Of a stretch of 14,331 bases of DNA, positions 1 to 7,654 are shown piece by piece. This stretch comes from Nephromyces sp. MM_2019 (lineage: Eukaryota > Apicomplexa > Aconoidasida > Nephromycida): the NCBI GenBank assembly GCA_015657535.1, contig JADHZB010001579.1, positions 1-14,331 of the forward strand. The letters run 5' to 3'. The notes beneath the pieces were generated by a model. The model worked only from the letters and a program-made list of their open reading frames with translations. It did no database searches and was not told the origin of the DNA. The position numbers and the translations under genes are program-made. Position 1 is the first letter of the stretch; the number at the start of each line of letters is the position of its first letter.

Positions 1-78
1 CACACACACACACACACCCATCACTCAAAAACACTCTTATACCACCACGTATAGAGGGGTGTACATACACTTATTTAC

Positions 79-1149
79 TTGAGCTTTGCCTGCTCTTCCA
101 TTGATAATACCCTCAACTTCTGAAATTCAGCCTATGCACACGCAATAATGAGAGGAAACGCTGCTTGAAAAAGACGATAAATGCTACTCTAAAGCATAGA
201 AAAACTAAGAAGAAGATGATGATGTGGGAAGAACTAGCAGCCTTTACGATGCAGCTTCCAGCAAAGGAAATCTTCTTGAGATTTCACGCACACGAAAAAT
301 CTAGAGTTTCCCAATTTCATACGAATGCAAAGAAGGTAGATGTGTGATTGAAAGAGGGGTGTACGTACAGCCGAGAAAGTAGATATGAAGTTTAAACTAA
401 ATACACAGAGGAAGCGGGATATCGGAAGGTGTGTGTGCCAGTCAAAGCTGAATGTATCTACATCAAAAAATGCCCTTAAAAAGATTCAATGGGTGGTAAA
501 CCACAGCATCGTGCTGTTCTCCACATCTAATAACTTTTTTAGCTTGCATAGAGCTATAAACAAGCGCACACACACTTACTTCATAGGATTTAACTGTCTG
601 CATATTCGTACTTTCAACCTTTTTCAAGAGGTTTTGATAGGAATCTCGATCTCTTGTGACGGTGCTCAGCTTATTCTTCAAAATTAAGAGCTCTGCATGA
701 ACTTCCCTTAATTCAGCATCCCCTCTTTCAACAGTTTGTCTGTAGTAAGTCACACACACTCACACACATCAAAACACTAATACACACCCACACCTGCACT
801 CACACCTGCACCCACACCTGCGTCCACACACACACACACACACACTATCACAAACCTGCATACATAAACTGAAACAAGCACAGACCCACGAAAATACACA
901 CATATACATCCAAACACACACGCCCGTCCAAAACCACACACAGTGTACTTACACTGCTGAATCCTTGATCTCTGTGCTTTTCAAGATTACAGCACCTTCC
1001 CTAAAAGAAGCAAGACTTTGTTCCGCCTTTCTCTTCTCTCTTTCACGACGGAGTTCATTAGCCTTACATACAAAACAACGCAAATTACACACACACACAC
1101 ATTTACTTACATCTGATAGTAGCAGATATCCCAGCCTTAACGAAGATAC
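79..1149 (-). CDS. Four small exons encoding the coiled coil (1149-1111, 1062-953, 739-580, 131-79)
   Basis: All four join in frame (phases 0-0, 0-2, 2-0, 0-2). Exon 1149-1111 gives [13 protein letters not shown]. Exon 1062-953 gives [20 protein letters not shown] and on to EIKDSAV. Exon 739-580 starts [20 protein letters not shown] and includes [14 protein letters not shown]. Exon 131-79 gives [18 protein letters not shown]. Charged, Leu-containing heptads with no Pro or Gly clusters are typical of a coiled coil. Donors are GTAAGT three times and GTAAAT at the last exon. The introns are 48, 213 and 448 nt and TG-rich in the sense strand. Exon 1149-1111 is the least certain. Confidence 0.68.
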
Positions 1150-4100
1150 CTGCTTATTTCAAGATGCATACACCAATCCTCATACAAACTTCACCTCCCT
1201 CAAAATGAAGGTTAATGAGATGTACGTACACCCCACGGTATTACTCAAAAAGCCAGTGAATGAATACACTCCTCCACAGGCCGCTCCCCTCACAGGGATT
1301 CAACACCCGCCAATCCCCCTAACTCCAAAACCCCTCATAAACCTACCTACACCCTCCAACCCCCCAATCCCCTAAAACTATACCCTTCACGCGCCCACAA
1401 AATCACCTCCCTCATCACCCCCCTACCGCATTCAACTCCATTTCTTGAGATTTTTTGAGGCTCGCAGTCAAATCTTCAATGTAGCTAAGCAATGAGTTTA
1501 TCTTCCTCTCAGAATCCTCATGATATACCTTCAAGTTGCTTTTAACGCCTTCATACACACCAGCATTCTCAGCGTAACTATTACTCATTGAAGCACTATG
1601 AGGTAGGGGTGTATGTACACCCAAAGCAGAGGAATTTCCCGGTAAACCACTACTTCGGGAAACAATATTACTCCCTCTGAGGGGGAAACCGGCAACTTCA
1701 GGCTTGAAGTTTGGTGTGGATGAAGTAGATGAAGAAGCAGGAAACACAGCAGATGGAGGCTTTTTGGAAGAAAAACATTCATCTGCTTGAGTAGAAGAAG
1801 AGGGAGAAGGTGGAGAAGAAGTAGGAGGAAGGGAAGCAGGAGGAAAAGAAGATCGAAGAGGAGGAGGAGAAGAGCGAGGAGAAGAATGAGGAGAAGAGCG
1901 AGACTGATGAAGAGGCTTTGTGTGCTGCACAAGTTTTGGCGTTGAAAGCGTAGTATTTGGAAGATTTCTACTCGCTGATATCATTGAGTTGCTGGGAGGG
2001 GAATGTGCACCCCCCACACCAGGAGTAGAAGAAGAAATTGATTTGCGAGTAATCAGTTTGGCAGAGTCATCTCGACTATGAGAAGTACCGGAGGCTTCAG
2101 AGAGGTGTGAAGGACTGTCTTCAGCCGCTTCTTTTGAGGTGGTACAGCCGAGTGGGGGGGGTGTAAGTACATCCCCCAGTTTGGTTGGGGGGGGGAGGGT
2201 TTGTCTAGCACCAGACTTTAGAGGAGTCACCGTCTTTACGCGTGTTGAAGGTGTAGCTTTTTTAGCCTCGGAAAAAGCTGCTTTCTTTAGAGATGAAGAA
2301 TTTTGCAAATTCCTAATGAAATTGGAGGGATAAGCAGGAGGGGGGGAGAAGATGAAGATAATGACGATAATATGAAGACAAAGAACAACACAAGAAGATA
2401 CAGAGGAAGATGAAGGAGATGAAGGGGAGCAGATGAAGATGATAAAAATGAGACGAAGATGATGAAGATGACGAAAACAAAGAAAAAAAATCGGCTTTAC
2501 ACACAAAATGCACTTATTCATTAGTATAATAGAAGAACCTCAGAAAATGAAGGAAACTGAAGATTCTTAGCAGAAAGAAGAAAAGTGCTGATAAAAGCAC
2601 CAAATTCGATGACCATGGGCGTAGTATCAGCACAGCAGCAAAACTGCTACCACACACGCAAACTAACACACACACACGCTCATGTGCAAGCACATACTCA
2701 CATATGCTTACACACAAGCATGAAAACGCACAAAAACTAACAAATACACACACACACACCACACACACACACCACACACACACACACACATACGTGTATA
2801 CACACACAGACACGCGCACACACACAGATACACACACACTCAAAACACATTCATACAGATACTCTATTCAATATAAAGACGATGAACACCGGCGTACTTA
2901 AAGTGGGTGTGCTTGGGCTCAGAAAAGTAACAGACAACTTTCAAGCACACACACACACACACAGCTAGTAAAGAGTAATCCCACAATCTCAGCAAAAAGC
3001 TTTAGTCTCTGTTGTAGCTGCTACGATATCACCGTGTGTTGGTACGTGTTTATGTGTCTATTAATGTGTGAGTGTTAGTTCGTTAGTGTTAGCATGCGGG
3101 TGTGTGTTTGTCCGCGTGTGTGGGTTCCTGTCTGTGCATGCGCGTGCATGTGTCTCTGCGTGTGTGGGCGTATGCGCGTGGTATGAGTGCGTACATGTGG
3201 GTTTGTGCGTGCGTATATTTTTGTAGGTGTGTGCGTGTGTACAAAAGAGAAGAAACAAACTTAGTGTATGTACACTAGCTTCAACCCCATACTCTGCTCA
3301 GAGAGAGTTAAAAATGAAACAAAAACTGCCTGTAATCTACTTACTTCGACGAGTTACTCGATTCATACTTTAAATCATCTTCTGCAGCATGAGATTTTGT
3401 AAGCGAAGGAGATTTCGTCTTCACCTAAAAGATACAAACAACAAATAACACACACAAGCTAGTCTCTTGTTTAAACAGATATTTCTTTGTAGTAGCTTAT
3501 AGATGTGTAATAGCAACAGATAAGAGAGAGAGCGGGAGAAGAGTAGATGATGAAGAAGAAGGAGATGCGGCTGATATGAAGATTAAGATAAGGAAGATGC
3601 AGAAGATAAAAAAGATGATGAAGAAGAAGGAGATGCGGCTGATATGAAGATTAAGATAAGGAAGATAAAGTCGAAAACAAAGCAAAACGTCTAAAAAAAC
3701 CAGCAAAAAGCACAAAAACTTCACAAAAATCAGGGATGCCTCGATCCATCATCTTGAGAATCTCCAAAGTATGGCAATCATTCAGTAACAGCAGCCAAAT
3801 CAATAGGTAAACAGCGATCCCACGCACACACACGCATATACGCCCAAACTTCTCACCTCCTTCCTCAAATCAGATGATGTTTTTTTGGGAATAACTACAC
3901 CATTTTTCGCTGTCTTGCTGACAGTTTTTGTCGCATCACTAAGAGCATCTACAGCCTCGTCAGGAAGCATAGAAGAAGCACTAAGAGAAGAACAGCTGAT
4001 AGCATCATCTTCGCCTTGATTTAAAGGAGAAAGTGAAGAAACGAGGGTTTTTCCAGTCTTAGTAAGCCCTCCACCAGAAGATATTAACAAATCCTGTTTA

Positions 4101-7100
4101 CTTTTAGTAGAGGGTGAGACTAAGTATGTGTTGTGTGTGGCTTCTGGGAGAGCTTTTCGGGTGAGATGACTGATTGCGGTGTGTGAAGATTCAGGGTGTG
4201 TGTTGTGTGTGGCTTCTGAGGCAGTTTTGTGCATGGATTTAGATTTTTCGTATACTACGTTGTATGTGTGTGAGCCACTATGAGCTCCATTCTTTGGCTC
4301 GCTCACAACAGTTCCGCTCATCTTATGAGCTATAGTGTGTGTTGGGGTATTCCACTCATCTGACGAAGCATCTGAAACAACACACGATATTACAGTCTCA
4401 GTTGTAGGCAAACTTTTGAGCTCCTGATGATGCGACCTTGGGCTCAGCTCTCCCACACCTTCACCTATTGAGGGATAGAGAAAGAGTAAGTATAACACAT
4501 AAGGATGGGAAGGGGAAGGTGGGGAGGTGAAGATAATGAGGGGGGAAAAAAAGGTGGGGGGAGTTGAAGATGCTAAGTGGGTGCAAAAACATGCTTTCTA
4601 TGCGTTTTCTGCCACAAAACAACAGAAAATACAATCAAATTATGCATACAATATTCATATACACACACTCTTCACACACATTTTTCATACATACACACTT
4701 ACGAGCTGCTCCCACAAGCAAATACTTCACGGTTCGGATTATGGACTGTGATCTATCGGCTGTAAAAAGCAACACACGTGGAGCCACTGACTTCCCAAAT
4801 TGATGCTCTGCTAAATCTACTGTAAACCGGCCAATTTCCACTGTTTCTTTGCCTTCAAAGGAAATCAGAATCTGCTCAACATCAAACACACAGAAACCAT
4901 AATTTTGACGAATATTTACTCTTTTTGCAGGAAAAAACTCCTTCCAGCCGAAACACCAAAACAATGTAAAAAAAGTTCCGCTTCTTCTGCTTAGGTGAAA
5001 ACGGGAAAGTCTATGTTAATATTACGAGTGTTTCTCTCTGTGTGTGTGTGTGTGTGTGTGTGTTTCTCTGTGTGTGTGTGTGTGTGTTTCTCTGTGTGTG
5101 TGTGTGTTTCTCTGTGTGTGTGTGTGTGTTTCTCTGTGTGTGTGTGTGTTTCTGTGTGTGTGTGTGTGTTTCTCTGTGTTTCTCTGTGTGTGTGTTTCTC
5201 TGTGTGTGTGTTTCTTTGTGTGTGTGTTTCTCTGTGTGTGTGTGTGTGTGTGTGTATATATCAGAGAAAGATAAAGTTATCAGACAACTATCTTGACGTC
5301 TTAATGATAAAAAATCAATAGAAAAATGTCAAAAAACCTCAAAAAAACGTCAAAAAGCAAAGAAAAGAAGAAATGACAAACTTAAAGCAGTAAAAAGCAA
5401 GAAAACCATGAAAAGCAGCAAAACAAAAGTGTTAAAGAGCATGAAAGGTGAAGAAGTAGCAGAGAGTAGCCTATAAAGCTTTAAAGCGCTACAGTTAAGC
5501 AAGAAGAGCAAAGCTGCCCTTCATAAAATGCCTTTTTTTAGGATGAGAGAATGAGTGCGTGTTTTCAGTGTACGTATACACACACTGACTACTTACCTTT
5601 ACTGAAGTTAGATTTAAGAATCACAGTGCATTCATGCTACACATACACAGTGACTGCTTACCCTTACTGAAGTTTCTTTACATATATAGCTCCCAGTAGC
5701 AGCTGCCTTACTCTTCAAAGTAAAAAGCGTAGCACCGAGGCGTGCGGAGATAGCGAAAACTGCTTGGCTAATCTGCCCTTCAACGTAGGCTTTAGAGCTC
5801 ACAACGCTACCTCCAGCTAAGCAGCAAAGAAAAAAAGATTTGACGAAGAAAAACTTTCGAAAGAAGCGATAGAATGAGAGGGATGGGATGGTGTTTGCAC
5901 ACACACAGGGTGGTGCATATGCAAACTCACATAGGGGGGTGCATATACATAGGGTCATGTATGTACATAGATTGGTATATAAATATGCAGAGTGGTGTAT
6001 GTACACAGAGTGGTGTATGTACACTCATTAGGCATAGCGACATGTCACGCACTTTACACTACTACGCACACACAAACAGGGAGAAACAATGGAAAACAAG
6101 CACATATTAATAGAAAAACAAACACACAAACCAACGCACACCAACACATGCACACATCCATCCACAAATACACGCACACACGCAAAAACCAACCAAATCC
6201 ACACACCTACCTATAAGCATAAAAGCCCACCCACACCCACACACCTACAACCACACATACACATACACTTACCTTTCTCCCATACAAAGTATACCGTTCC
6301 CCCCGAGTAATCACAGCACAAAGCAATTTCTTTGATAGTCAGCTCAAATGTGAACTTCTCAGGTACTTGCCCCACATGCTTCACAGCTCTTAGTATACGC
6401 GACATTCCAGTGTGTGTGCAGGACTTTCCTAATGCAAGGCACTGCCTATAGCACATTAAATGAGGTGAAACAGCAAAACTTTTGCACACACATGCAGTGA
6501 GGAAGACACACACACATATGGAGACGCACACACATAAAGACACATATACATATAGAGATGCACACACACATAGAGACGCACATGAATACAGCGACGCACA
6601 CACATGAAGAAACATATACATATAGAGATGCACACACACATATAGAGATACACAAATATATAGAGGCACACACAAATATAGAGATGCAGACACATATAGA
6701 AACACACACAAATATAGACTCACATGTATAGACACACATGTAGAGAGGCAGATATATAAAGATACATACACATATAATTGACTTACCGCTCCTCAGGCAT
6801 GCTGAAGGTTGCATTCTACAAAGGAAACATACACATACACATGTACACAATCAAAAGCCCTGCCGCTTTAGAAGGTAACTCGACATCAAAGACTCTTCCT
6901 GGTGTTCCTAGTCACAACGGGAGGAGCTGAGGGGAAAAGAGAGAAACTACATAAAGTCATCGTGATCACAAACACACAGCACATACACACACAGATTTTT
7001 GCATATGCACAATGAAGAGCTACACACACAGAGAGACAATGAAGAGTCACACTTACGCACACCCATAAACTCTAAGACACACACACTCACACCCTCTCCT

Positions 7101-7654
7101 ACACACACACCCATAATTTCCCACACCGCTCAAAAGAAAGCAAACATAGAAAAACCAGTGCTCTGCACAAAAACACACATTTCTAGATACCCTGCAAGAA
7201 AACATCCAATCACACACACACAAACATTACTCTTCACACACAGATATATATTCCTCCTCACACCCGCACACTGACGCACCCACAAACACCCACCTACACC
7301 CCAAAACACACACATCCCCACATACATCCCCGCACACACACACAAACACAGATTTTCCGCGCAAAAAGACATGAAACCCTCATAATCGTTGCTTTTACAG
7401 ATTTTCATCATCAGAGTGGTGTAGGTTCCTAAACTTTTATGTCTTTTACTTCTTCATGTGCAACTTTCGTTAAATTTTGACTGCAAAAACCCTCAAAATC
7501 GCCAGTTTCACTCACAAAAAGTCGACAGTTTCGCAAACAAACGGCGGTAAAACATCATGAAGCAGGGAACTACGGAGAATACCTTATTGGCGCTCTGCTT
7601 ACCTCCTTTGGTATATCAGCAACAACCGTAATAGCGCTCTCTGACAATGAGAAA
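79..7654 (-). CDS. Multi-exon NT-C2 domain / disordered / coiled-coil protein (3' end outside window)
   Basis: One minus-strand gene assembled from exons (transcript order): 7654-7603, 7480-7465, 7428-7350, 6907 or 6894-6849, 6815-6787, 6445-6273, 5816-5662 (or -5668), 4871-4703, 4464-3857, 3424-3345, 2312-1427, 1149-1111, 1062-953, 739-580, 131-79. From 6445 downward every junction has matching intron phase and no in-frame stop, giving about 810 codons. Joins above 6815 are tentative. Order of the protein: probable degenerate NT-C2-like segment, canonical NT-C2 domain, Ser/Thr/Pro-rich disorder, coiled coil. This resembles EEIG1/EHBP1-like and plant NT-C2 coiled-coil proteins, where the NT-C2 domain is thought to bind membranes and the coil partners. 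A role in membrane traffic or organelle positioning is inference. Donors are mostly GTAAGT. The last exon seen ends in phase 2, so the gene continues past the left edge. Confidence 0.72.
1427..2312 (-). CDS. Large exon: Ser/Pro-rich low-complexity region leading into coiled coil
   Basis: About 295 codons, entered after TTTCATTAG and left at a non-consensus donor GTAGGG. The first 50 residues are basic and Ser-rich ([20 protein letters not shown]). The centre is Ser/Pro low complexity ([20 protein letters not shown]). The end turns helical ([20 protein letters not shown]), starting the coiled coil. Two copies of the GGGGTGTAnGTACACCCC-type palindrome lie inside this exon, at 1606-1622 and about 2153-2177. 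They are translated as GVHTPLP and [10 protein letters not shown]. The purine-rich plus-strand block at 1800-1915 is the complement of the Ser/Pro codons. Confidence 0.75.
2313..3344 (-). repeat. 1032-nt intron with opposing CA and TG microsatellites and an AG-rich tract
   Basis: On the plus strand, (CA)-rich DNA runs from about 2640 to 2850 and 2945 to 2963, and (TG)-rich DNA from about 3035 to 3245. In the minus-strand transcript the CA tract comes first and the UG tract after it. The 3' end of the intron (2320-2515 on plus, GAAGATGA-rich) is a long polypyrimidine tract in sense orientation, leading to the ATTAG acceptor. No exon is needed here for phase. Confidence 0.65.
3345..3424 (-). 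CDS. Short exon of the disordered linker
   Basis: The acceptor is GTATCTTTTAG and the donor is GTAAGTAG. Only one frame is open: [20 protein letters not shown], then ESSNSSK. It enters in phase 0 and leaves in phase 2, exactly as needed by the exon at 2312 (which starts with one base). The composition (Lys, Ser, acidic) matches both neighbours. Confidence 0.72.
3545..3666. repeat. 54-bp perfect direct repeat, period 68
   Basis: The block at 3545-3598 is repeated exactly at 3613-3666. It begins AGATGATGAAGAAGAAGGAG and includes ATGCGGCTGATATG. It lies in the intron between exons 4464-3857 and 3424-3345 and contributes its pyrimidine-rich sense strand. Confidence 0.85.
3857..4464 (-). CDS. Exon: Ser/Thr-rich disordered linker
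   Basis: The acceptor is CTATCCCTCAATAG and the donor is GAG|GTGAGAAG. Phase 1 in, phase 0 out, about 202 codons without a stop. Low-hydrophobicity, Ser/Thr/Lys/Asp-rich sequence expected to be disordered. It has a short internal repeat, [14 protein letters not shown] and [12 protein letters not shown], where a TG-type microsatellite at about 4122-4220 is translated in frame. It ends TSSDLRKE and joins in phase 0 to the next exon at 3424. No catalytic or binding motif is recognised. Confidence 0.72.
4703..4871 (-). CDS. Exon: C-terminal half of the NT-C2 domain
   Basis: The acceptor is TTTGATGTTGAGCAG and the donor is GTAAGTGTGTATG. Enters in phase 0, leaves in phase 1. It begins [20 protein letters not shown], then AEHQF, and ends near VKYLLVGAA. 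'[10 protein letters not shown]' is the diagnostic NT-C2 strand (consensus: lG.v.idLAe), followed by the '[22 protein letters not shown]' type strand pair that closes the sandwich. The reading frame is also open upstream to about 4964, but the resulting sequence does not extend the domain and phases would not match, so I start the exon at 4871. Confidence 0.8.
5041..5256. repeat. Compound (TG)n-TTTCTC minisatellite
   Basis: Runs of 4 to 10 TG units are separated by TTTCTC (sometimes TTTCTG or TTTCTT) about a dozen times. It sits inside the 790-nt intron of the NT-C2 gene, where the sense RNA is CA-rich with GAGAAA. All three plus frames are open through it as Cys/Val/Phe/Leu repeats, which is an artefact of the repeat. 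Confidence 0.9.
5584..5690. repeat. Local duplication of a 5' splice-site region
   Basis: Around 5586-5620 and 5650-5686 the minus strand reads ACTTCAGTAA(A/G)GGTAAG, followed by (T/C)AGTCA and TGTGTGT-like sequence in both copies. The copy at 5662 is the real donor of the NT-C2 exon. The copy near 5600 would be a decoy, since its 40-nt exon (CATGAATGCACTG...) ends in phase 1 and leaves no consistent join. Confidence 0.6.
5662..5816 (-). CDS. Exon: middle of the NT-C2 domain
   Basis: The acceptor is TTTGCTGCTTAG. The frame enters in phase 1, and the other two frames hit stops at once. It contains [20 protein letters not shown] followed by [20 protein letters not shown]. Two tandem donors lie 6 nt apart, TCA|GTAAGG and AGG|GTAAGC. 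Both are phase 0, so using one or the other adds or drops two residues (V, R). The end fits the 'GxYxxKE' strand that precedes the conserved 'IGxFTxDLAE' motif in the next exon. Confidence 0.75.
5890..6030. repeat. Tandem cluster of degenerate GGTG(C/T)ATATGCA / GGTGTATGTACA motifs
   Basis: About six near-palindromic units follow each other: GGTGCATATGC, GGGTGCATATACATAGG, TCATGTATGTACATAG, GGTATATAAATATGC, GTGGTGTATGTACAC and again GTGGTGTATGTACAC. The spacers contain CAGAGTGG or CATAGG. The cluster lies in the intron between exons 6445-6273 and 5816-5662. Confidence 0.7.
6273..6445 (-). CDS. Exon: first strands of the NT-C2 domain
   Basis: The acceptor is CTATAG and the donor is GTAAGTGTATGTG. 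The frame enters in phase 2 and leaves in phase 1. It reads [18 protein letters not shown], then [12 protein letters not shown], then [10 protein letters not shown]. The pattern of an amphipathic 'KFxFxLxIxEI' strand followed by 'GxVYFVWxK' is the usual opening of an NT-C2 domain. The ATG at 6405-6403 could be the start codon if the upstream exons belong to another gene. I prefer a longer protein because the frame stays open to the acceptor and the phase matches the 29-nt exon upstream. Confidence 0.75.
6487..6770. repeat. Minisatellite of ACACACATA(TA)GAGA(T/C)GC units
   Basis: A degenerate repeat of roughly 14 to 30 bp mixing (AC)n, (AT)n and AGAGA(T/C). It fills the 341-nt intron downstream of the 29-nt exon at 6787. 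In sense orientation it is UG- and UCUC-rich. Long minus-strand frames through it translate to Cys/Val/Ser/Leu repeats and are not coding. Confidence 0.85.
6787..6907 (-). CDS. Two small exons upstream of the NT-C2 domain (6907-6849 and 6815-6787)
   Basis: The first reads [19 protein letters not shown] and the second [10 protein letters not shown]. The join to the 6445 exon is phase 2 to phase 2. They are split by a 33-nt intron (GTGTACATG to CCTTTGTAG) that would contain an in-frame TAG if retained. The strand pair '[20 protein letters not shown]' resembles '[20 protein letters not shown]', the closing strands of the NT-C2 domain further on, which suggests a preceding NT-C2-like domain. The acceptor of the first exon is unsettled: GACTAG at 6908 (phase 1) or GGAAG at 6895 (phase 2). 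Confidence 0.5.
7350..7654 (-). CDS. Candidate exons of an N-terminal NT-C2-like domain
   Basis: Exon 7654-7603 follows a good acceptor (TATATTTTCCAG) and reads [17 protein letters not shown] before GTAAGC. A possible 16-nt exon 7480-7465 reads SKFNE. Exon 7428-7350 reads [20 protein letters not shown] then FCAEN. Phases 0 and 1 agree across these joins. The series 'YTTLMMKI...[11 protein letters not shown]' parallels 'YICKETSILISF...[11 protein letters not shown]' of the certain NT-C2 domain. Weak points: the donor of the 16-nt exon (GTTGCA) and of the last exon (GTGTTTG) are poor, and other frames are also open at 7470-7560. The 5' continuation is not identified. Confidence 0.35.

Noticed and set aside
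1..20. Telomere-like end from the CA run at the left edge
   Set aside because: A simple (CA)n without the T/A-G-rich heptamer-type units of telomeres, and it lies in an intron of the minus-strand gene.
965..1375. 136-codon plus-strand frame
   Set aside because: It overlaps two phase-consistent minus-strand coding exons and its 3' part is Pro-rich low complexity from a CCC-rich intron.
1415..2521. Treating the whole 368-codon minus-strand frame as one protein starting at 2521
   Set aside because: The first 70 residues translate a polypyrimidine intron ([17 protein letters not shown]). A TTTCATTAG acceptor at 2313 and phase agreement with the exon at 3345 support a splice there.
4872..4964. 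Extension of the 4703 exon upstream in the same open frame
   Set aside because: The added residues do not extend the NT-C2 pattern, the 790-nt intron join at 4871 is in phase, and a good acceptor (GATGTTGAGCAG) sits at 4872.
4995..5321. Three overlapping plus-strand frames of 76-108 residues, Cys/Val/Phe-rich
   Set aside because: They are direct translations of the (TG)n-TTTCTC repeat; all three frames are open because the repeat lacks stop codons.
5601..5640. A 40-nt minus-strand exon reading [13 protein letters not shown] between GTGTAG and GTAAGT
   Set aside because: It exits in phase 1 and no acceptor downstream fits both it and the NT-C2 exon at 4871. Skipping it gives a better NT-C2 sequence, so it is treated as a duplicated decoy.
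6446..6850. Long minus-strand Cys/Val/Ser frames
   Set aside because: Repeat translation across an intron. Only the ends (6273-6445, 6787-6815, 6849-6907) have coding character.
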